From Priapulus caudatus (lineage: Eukaryota > Priapulida > Priapulimorpha > Priapulimorphida > Priapulidae), in NCBI RefSeq assembly GCF_000485595.1, contig NW_014577530.1, positions 109,542 through 137,940 of the forward strand: a DNA stretch of 28,399 nt. Reading direction: 5' to 3'. The stretch's first letter is position 1. Every line of letters begins with the position of its first letter. The translations under genes were made by a program, and so were the position numbers. Below, in pieces: positions 24,124-28,399 of the stretch. A model generated the notes under the pieces. The model ran no database searches. It worked only from the letters and a program-made list of their open reading frames with translations, and had not been told where the DNA came from.

Positions 24124-25677
24124 TCACCCACCCTTCAGGTTGATGCTGATTCCAGCCGGCACGGCCTCCGCCGCCAGCGTAGTCAGCTTGTTGTCCTGTA
24201 GGTGGAGCCGGCGCAGGGTCGCGACCATTGACACCACGCCGACCTCCAGCTCCTCGAGACGATTCATGTTCAGCTCTAACTCGACGAGCGAGTCTTTAGC
24301 GGCGGAGAACGCTCCCGCGGCAACGCCCTCTATCAGGTTGTTGCCGAGTTTGAGCGAGCGCAGCGCGGGAAGGTCGGCGAAGGTCGCCGCCTCGACGCGC
24401 GTGAGACGGTTGAACGACAGCGATACGTCCGCGAGGCGCGCGTTCGCTTGCGAGAACGCCCCCGGCGCCACATCGGCGACGAAGTTCTGGTGCAGAAATA
24501 GCGTGGCGAGCGAAGGCAGCGGCGCAAACGTCGCCTCGGCAACGTACCTGATCTTGTTCGCGTGGAGGTAGAGGGTCACGAGCGCGACGTTCGCGACGGA
24601 AAAAGCCGCCGGGTCGATCTCCCGAAGTTCGTTGTGGTTGATCATGAGCAGCGCGAGCGCGGGGAGTTCGTCGAACACCCCGGCCGGAACACGCTCGACG
24701 AAGTTATAGGAGAGCACGATCGTCTCGAGCGCGATGTTGTTGGCGGAGAATGCGCCGCGCTGCAGGGTCGTGATCGCGTTCGTCTGCAGGAAGAGGGCGC
24801 TGAGTGCAGGGAGCGTGGAGAACACGCCGGCGCCGACCATCGACATCTGGTTTCCGTTCAGCAGGATCCTGCTCAGCCTCTCGCTCCCGTCGAACGCCCC
24901 CGCCGCGACCGCCGTCACCGCGTTGTTCGTCAGGATGACCATTTCCAGCCCCGGGAGGTTCGCGAACGTTCCTGCCGTGATCGCTGTGACGGCGTTCTCC
25001 GACAGGTCGATGGTTCTCAGCGCGGCGTTGTCCTTGGTGAACGCGTCGGCGTCGACGATGCTCACGTTGTTCCAGCGCATCGTGACGGCCTCGAGCGCGC
25101 GCAGCGATGACGCCGCCCCCGCCGCCACGACTCGGAAGTTCCGACAGTGCTCGACCTTGAGGTGGCGGAGGTCGGAGGGGAGGGACCCGGGCGGCAGCGC
25201 GGCGACGGCGGCGTCGTACAGGATGAAGCGGCGCAGCTGCGTGAGCGCCGACGCGTCGACCGTCGTCAGCGCCGTGTTGAAGCGAAGCCAGAGGTCCTCG
25301 ACGCGGCCCGCGCCGGCGAACGCAGCCGCCGTGAGTTCGCTAAGTGCCGTGCTATTCTCGACGAACAGCTGTTCGGCGCTGACGTTCGCGAAGGTCGCGT
25401 CGCGGAACCGCGCGGAGGTGAAGCCGTCGACGACGAGCGAATAGACGGGCCGGTCGATCAACAAGAGAGCGTCCGCGAGCGACGTGTCCGAGTTTCCGAC
25501 GCAGCGCACGTACGGACACGCGGCGTAGTCGCCCTCTCCCAGCGAGCACGAGCACGGGAAGACGGACGGCGGGCAGTCGCTGTAGGTGGCGCTATCGCAG
25601 ACGCTTGTTGCCGCGGCGACGCACGCGCAGGCGAGGATCGCCGTGGCGACGGCGAGCAACATCCGGCGGCTTGTCAT
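24124..25677 (-). CDS. Secreted leucine-rich repeat protein
   Basis: 517 codons on the minus strand. MTSRRMLLAVATAILACACV gives a signal peptide with cleavage likely near residues 22-24; Met6 is an alternative start. A Cys-rich N-terminal cap follows (C27, C35, CPPSVFPCSCS, ACPYVRC, residues about 27-60). Divergent repeats are followed by about 13 clear LRRs of 24-25 residues from about residue 190 (LRTIDLSENAVTAITAGTF, LSRILLNGNQMSMVGAGVF, LRRLHLQDNKLTTL). No transmembrane segment is present. Such proteins bind proteins outside the cell; the layout recalls crustacean luciferase-associated LRR subunits, but that is only a resemblance. The coding region is far more GC-rich than its flanks. The frame ends INLKGG with no C-terminal cap, and a splice donor overlaps the stop (see findings), so the true protein is probably longer. 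Confidence 0.88.
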   Translation of the reverse strand: MTSRRMLLAVATAILACACVAAATSVCDSATYSDCPPSVFPCSCSLGEGDYAACPYVRCVGNSDTSLADALLLIDRPVYSLVVDGFTSARFRDATFANVSAEQLFVENSTALSELTAAAFAGAGRVEDLWLRFNTALTTVDASALTQLRRFILYDAAVAALPPGSLPSDLRHLKVEHCRNFRVVAAGAASSLRALEAVTMRWNNVSIVDADAFTKDNAALRTIDLSENAVTAITAGTFANLPGLEMVILTNNAVTAVAAGAFDGSERLSRILLNGNQMSMVGAGVFSTLPALSALFLQTNAITTLQRGAFSANNIALETIVLSYNFVERVPAGVFDELPALALLMINHNELREIDPAAFSVANVALVTLYLHANKIRYVAEATFAPLPSLATLFLHQNFVADVAPGAFSQANARLADVSLSFNRLTRVEAATFADLPALRSLKLGNNLIEGVAAGAFSAAKDSLVELELNMNRLEELEVGVVSMVATLRRLHLQDNKLTTLAAEAVPAGISINLKGG

Positions 25678-25678
25678 C

Positions 25679-25710
<32 letters not shown>

Positions 25711-25712
25711 TG
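25678..25712 (-). repeat. Trinucleotide repeat in LRR gene 5' leader
   Basis: (GAC)n on the minus strand, about ten units, directly upstream of the LRR start codon and probably transcribed in its 5' UTR. Confidence 0.9.
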
Positions 25713-25810
25713 TTGGTTAGGTTTCAGAAAGCGTGTGTCCACGGTGTGTGTGGTTCTGCATCGACGACAGTACGTGTGCTGCTGCGATCGTATGCCGTGT
25801 TGTTATAGCA

Positions 25811-25836
25811 CAGTAGTAGTAGTAGTAGTAGTAGTA
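25811..25836 (+). repeat. (TAG)n microsatellite
   Basis: Eight to nine TAG units upstream of the LRR gene. Confidence 0.95.
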
Positions 25837-25887
25837 ACATGTAATACGGCGTATTTCAACCCTATTTCACCCGTATTTCAATGCTAC

Positions 25888-26247
25888 AATCACGGTGAGG
25901 AGCGGCAGGTGAGGGGAGGTGTACAGTAGTGTAGTACGTCACACCCTGCAAGGTAGAGACATCACGGTAAGAAGCGGCGGGCGAGGGGAGGTGTACTATA
26001 GTACGTCACACCCTGCAATGTAGAGACATCACGGTGCGGGGACGTGCAATGCAGTACGTCACGCCCTGCAATGTAGAGACATCACGGCGAGGGGACGTGC
26101 AATGTAGTACGTCACGCCCCGCAATGTAGGGACATCATAGCGAGGGGACGTGCAATGTAGTACGTCACACCCTGCAATGTAGAGACATCACGGTGAGGGG
26201 ACGTGCAATGTAGTACGTCATGCCCTGCAATGTAGAGACATCACGGT
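25888..26247. repeat. Tandem repeat array with TACGTCA motif
   Basis: Six consecutive units, the last four about 53 bp and the first two longer (~65-70 bp). Each runs ATCACGG..., a G-rich block, TAGTACGTCA(C/T), CCCTGCAA(T/G)GTAGAGAC, with minor variation. The array lies about 210-570 bp upstream of the LRR start codon. Confidence 0.93.
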
Positions 26248-27414
26248 CACATGCTGCAGGCGATGTTCGGTACATGCATGGGAAGAGGGAAAGTTGTGGC
26301 CATTGAAAGGAAGAAGGGTAAGGGCCATGACGGGTTCATTTAGAAGCCTATTAAGAACAACATATTTACAAGTTTTGTGTTTGTAACTACGAATGGCCTA
26401 GGATGACTACTATTATTCTACTACTATACTACAATTCGATTAATTTTTGAAGTCATTACGGTACACGTCATTATGGAATCCCTACCACTATGCAGTGTAA
26501 AATGACTTAATGGAACGTACAATACTCGAGGAAACGTAGGATTATTATTCGTTGTCCATGTTGTAAAGATGGAAGGCAGGCAGGTAGTGTGTTGCAATAA
26601 AAATATAAAATAAATAAACCGAACAAGTCACTCAAGCAAACTCCACGATCAAGAGTCACAATACATTTATTTCTATTTTAAAACAAATGTAATCTATTCA
26701 GTAGGTTACACGGCTGCAATACAATCACAATTTACTCGCCTGCATACATTTTATAAAAACCACAAAATTTCACTAAGTATCAAATATATTGTTCCCCAGT
26801 GATAGCCCCACCAATGATATAATATAAAGACCCCCAACATATAGTACAATATATAAATTATGCTTAAAATCTTATTAACTATCTGCTACTCAACATGATT
26901 ACAATTTACCAACTACAGGTACGTAAATTTCGCATTGATAAAATCTAAATTTTTAAACTACGAGTAAAACAGAACGAGTAAACGAGTGTATGGACAGAAG
27001 CAGGCAAAGTGTAATACCACAGAAGTACGCAGTAATATAAGCAATTAGCAAGGGAAAAGGGGTAGAACCACAATTATTCTATTGTTCTATTTTGGGTACA
27101 TGCCCACCTGTGTAGTTGTGACCATGTGACCAGCCATTCAGTAGAGACAACCAATTACAGGCGGTCGCGCTACAGCCATCTCTCTGGATTATGGATGTGC
27201 CATGAATATGAGAACACTGTGACATCATTGAGGCAGTTCATTGAGGCAGTTCAAGAATCCATGTTTAACCCTCCTCTTGGGGGGCAAAAGGTTATCAGAC
27301 ACTTACTCTTCGCACGTCAGTGGAAAGCACATTTCATGGTCCTTTCAATAAAGTGATAAAAATGGTAGGTCAGCGCTGAAACAAAAAAGTTTTTCACTCT
27401 GTCCATTAGGCCAT
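26248..27414. other. Intergenic DNA
   Basis: AT-rich; no gene recognised. A small direct repeat ATTGAGGCAGTTC occurs twice around 27228-27253. The open frame 27126-27356 has no recognisable protein features. Confidence 0.5.
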
Positions 27415-27525
27415 TGTAGTGATAGGGACTACATTACTGCGCGTGTGTGTTACGAGGTAAAGCGGTCATGAAAGAAAGCATACGATGGGGAGATAGACGA
27501 GGAACGCGAGTAGACATGCTGGAAA
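27415..27525 (+). repeat. Truncated Gypsy LTR
   Basis: TGTAGTGATAGGGACTACAT and the following ~100 bp match the start of the LTR at 23347 with only a few substitutions. The match stops at CATGCTGGAA, where pol sequence begins. Confidence 0.85.
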
Positions 27526-28399
27526 GCTTTTGCTTTAAAAAGCTTATCAAATGCGCAATCCAACTACTCAAACATTGAGCGTGAGACACTAGCACTTGTA
27601 TTTGGAATTACACGTTTCCATATCTACCTGTTCGGTAACAAGTTTACTGTCCACACCGACTACAAACCACTCGAGATGATTTGTAGAAAACTACTTAGGA
27701 GTGCACCGTCAAGGCTACAGAGACTCTTTGTCAAGATTCAAGGATATGACTGCAATGTACTGTACAAACCTAGAAGTGGGATGACACTCCCAGACACTCT
27801 AAGCAGGTTACCAAACCCCAAAAAGAAAGGCGATGTTTCTATTGAATTTCACGTCGATGAAGTCATGGAAGTGGATGACAGATATGATCCTGATCTGCAA
27901 GCTTCACGCCTACCAAACAGACACAGCTGCAGAGAGAAACAGCAAGTGACCCGACTCTGAAGCTGTTAAGTAGCATCATTTACGAGGGTTGGCCAGACGT
28001 AATGAAGCAAGTTCCAAGCAATCTGAGAGTGTACTGGTCGTACAGAGATGAACTGGGAATTGCAAACGAGATCATCTTCAAAAGAAGACAAGTGGTAATA
28101 CCCCCATCACTTCAGTCAGACATCTTGGACCAGCTACACACCAGTCATATGGGCATAAAGCGAACCCGCAGACTAGCCAGGGATACGGTATACTGGCCAG
28201 GCATCAATAAAAACATCGAGGACGTTGTTAAGACATGCCATACATGCCAAAAAAACCAGGTTCAGCAACATAGGGAACCACTGGAACCACATGATATTCT
28301 ACCAACCCCCTGGACAAAACTTGCTACAGACTTATTCTCTCTTGACGGTACAGATTTCCTGCATAGTACCTCAAGCGCTTCAGTCGCTACTGTGATGAA
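27526..28399 (+). pseudogene. Ty3/Gypsy RNase H - integrase fragment
   Basis: RNase H-like segment: NYSNIERETLALVFGITRFH, then VHTDYKPLE and SGMTLPDTLSRLP (about 27540-27815). A frameshift between about 27900 and 27935 moves the reading to a different frame. That frame carries the integrase zinc-binding module (LHTSHMGIKRTRRL, VYWPGI, CHTCQ at about 28130-28250) and the start of the catalytic core (TPWTKLATDLFSLDG, first Asp of the triad). Homology appears to shift frame again near 28352. Gag, protease and reverse transcriptase are absent upstream. The element runs off the window end. Confidence 0.87.

Noticed and set aside
24140-25929. Long plus-strand frames opposite the LRR gene
   Set aside because: They are shadows of the GC-rich minus-strand LRR frame: Arg-rich, without domain features, while the minus strand shows a signal peptide and regular LRRs.
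27126-27356. Possible short gene upstream of the retroelement
   Set aside because: Contains a small direct repeat, no recognisable domain, and no promoter or splice context.

Overview
The window is eukaryotic nuclear DNA from an invertebrate animal. It has GT-AG introns of about 170-740 bp, dense microsatellites, interstitial telomere-like repeats, inverted-repeat elements and decayed Ty3/Gypsy retroelements. There is no bacterial gene organisation. The protein families present (apolipophorin-type lipid carrier, secreted leucine-rich repeat protein) fit a protostome or other non-vertebrate animal, but I cannot name the species.

Region 1 (583-20847, + strand) is the 3' part of one large gene. 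I placed 27 exons; splice phases agree at every junction and together give about 1,477 codons of open frame. In order the product has beta-rich lipid-transfer segments with the WDA(K/S) motif typical of apolipophorin/apoB-like proteins, a long tyrosine- and charge-rich helical stretch, a von Willebrand factor D (VWD) domain, a C8-like cysteine module, a VWA-like domain without a metal-binding motif, a short Cys-rich segment, and an acidic then very basic tail ending in four Phe. The 5' part of the gene lies left of the window.

Region 2 (about 15.1-22.2 kb) holds a tandem duplication of the last two exons and the 3' UTR. The distal halves of the two copies are almost identical. The proximal half of the left copy is full of small, mostly inserted, differences that break its penultimate exon, while the right copy is intact. 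This looks at least partly like an assembly artefact. Between the copies lie a ~1 kb foldback element (17999-19044) and a probable terminal exon of an unrelated minus-strand gene (19187-19408).

Region 3 (22169-23529) is a 5'-truncated Gypsy integrase C-terminus followed by a polypurine tract and a 3' LTR. A second fragment of the same family (27415-28399) joins a truncated LTR directly to RNase H and integrase sequence; both are broken.

Region 4 (24124-25677, - strand) is a GC-rich secreted LRR protein, probably missing a C-terminal exon beyond a splice donor at its apparent stop. A ~53-bp tandem array with a repeated TACGTCA motif lies just upstream.

I see no CRISPR array, operon, tRNA or rRNA. 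The most novel candidates are the VWD-C8-VWA-like architecture on a lipid carrier and the strong conserved hairpin in its last intron.
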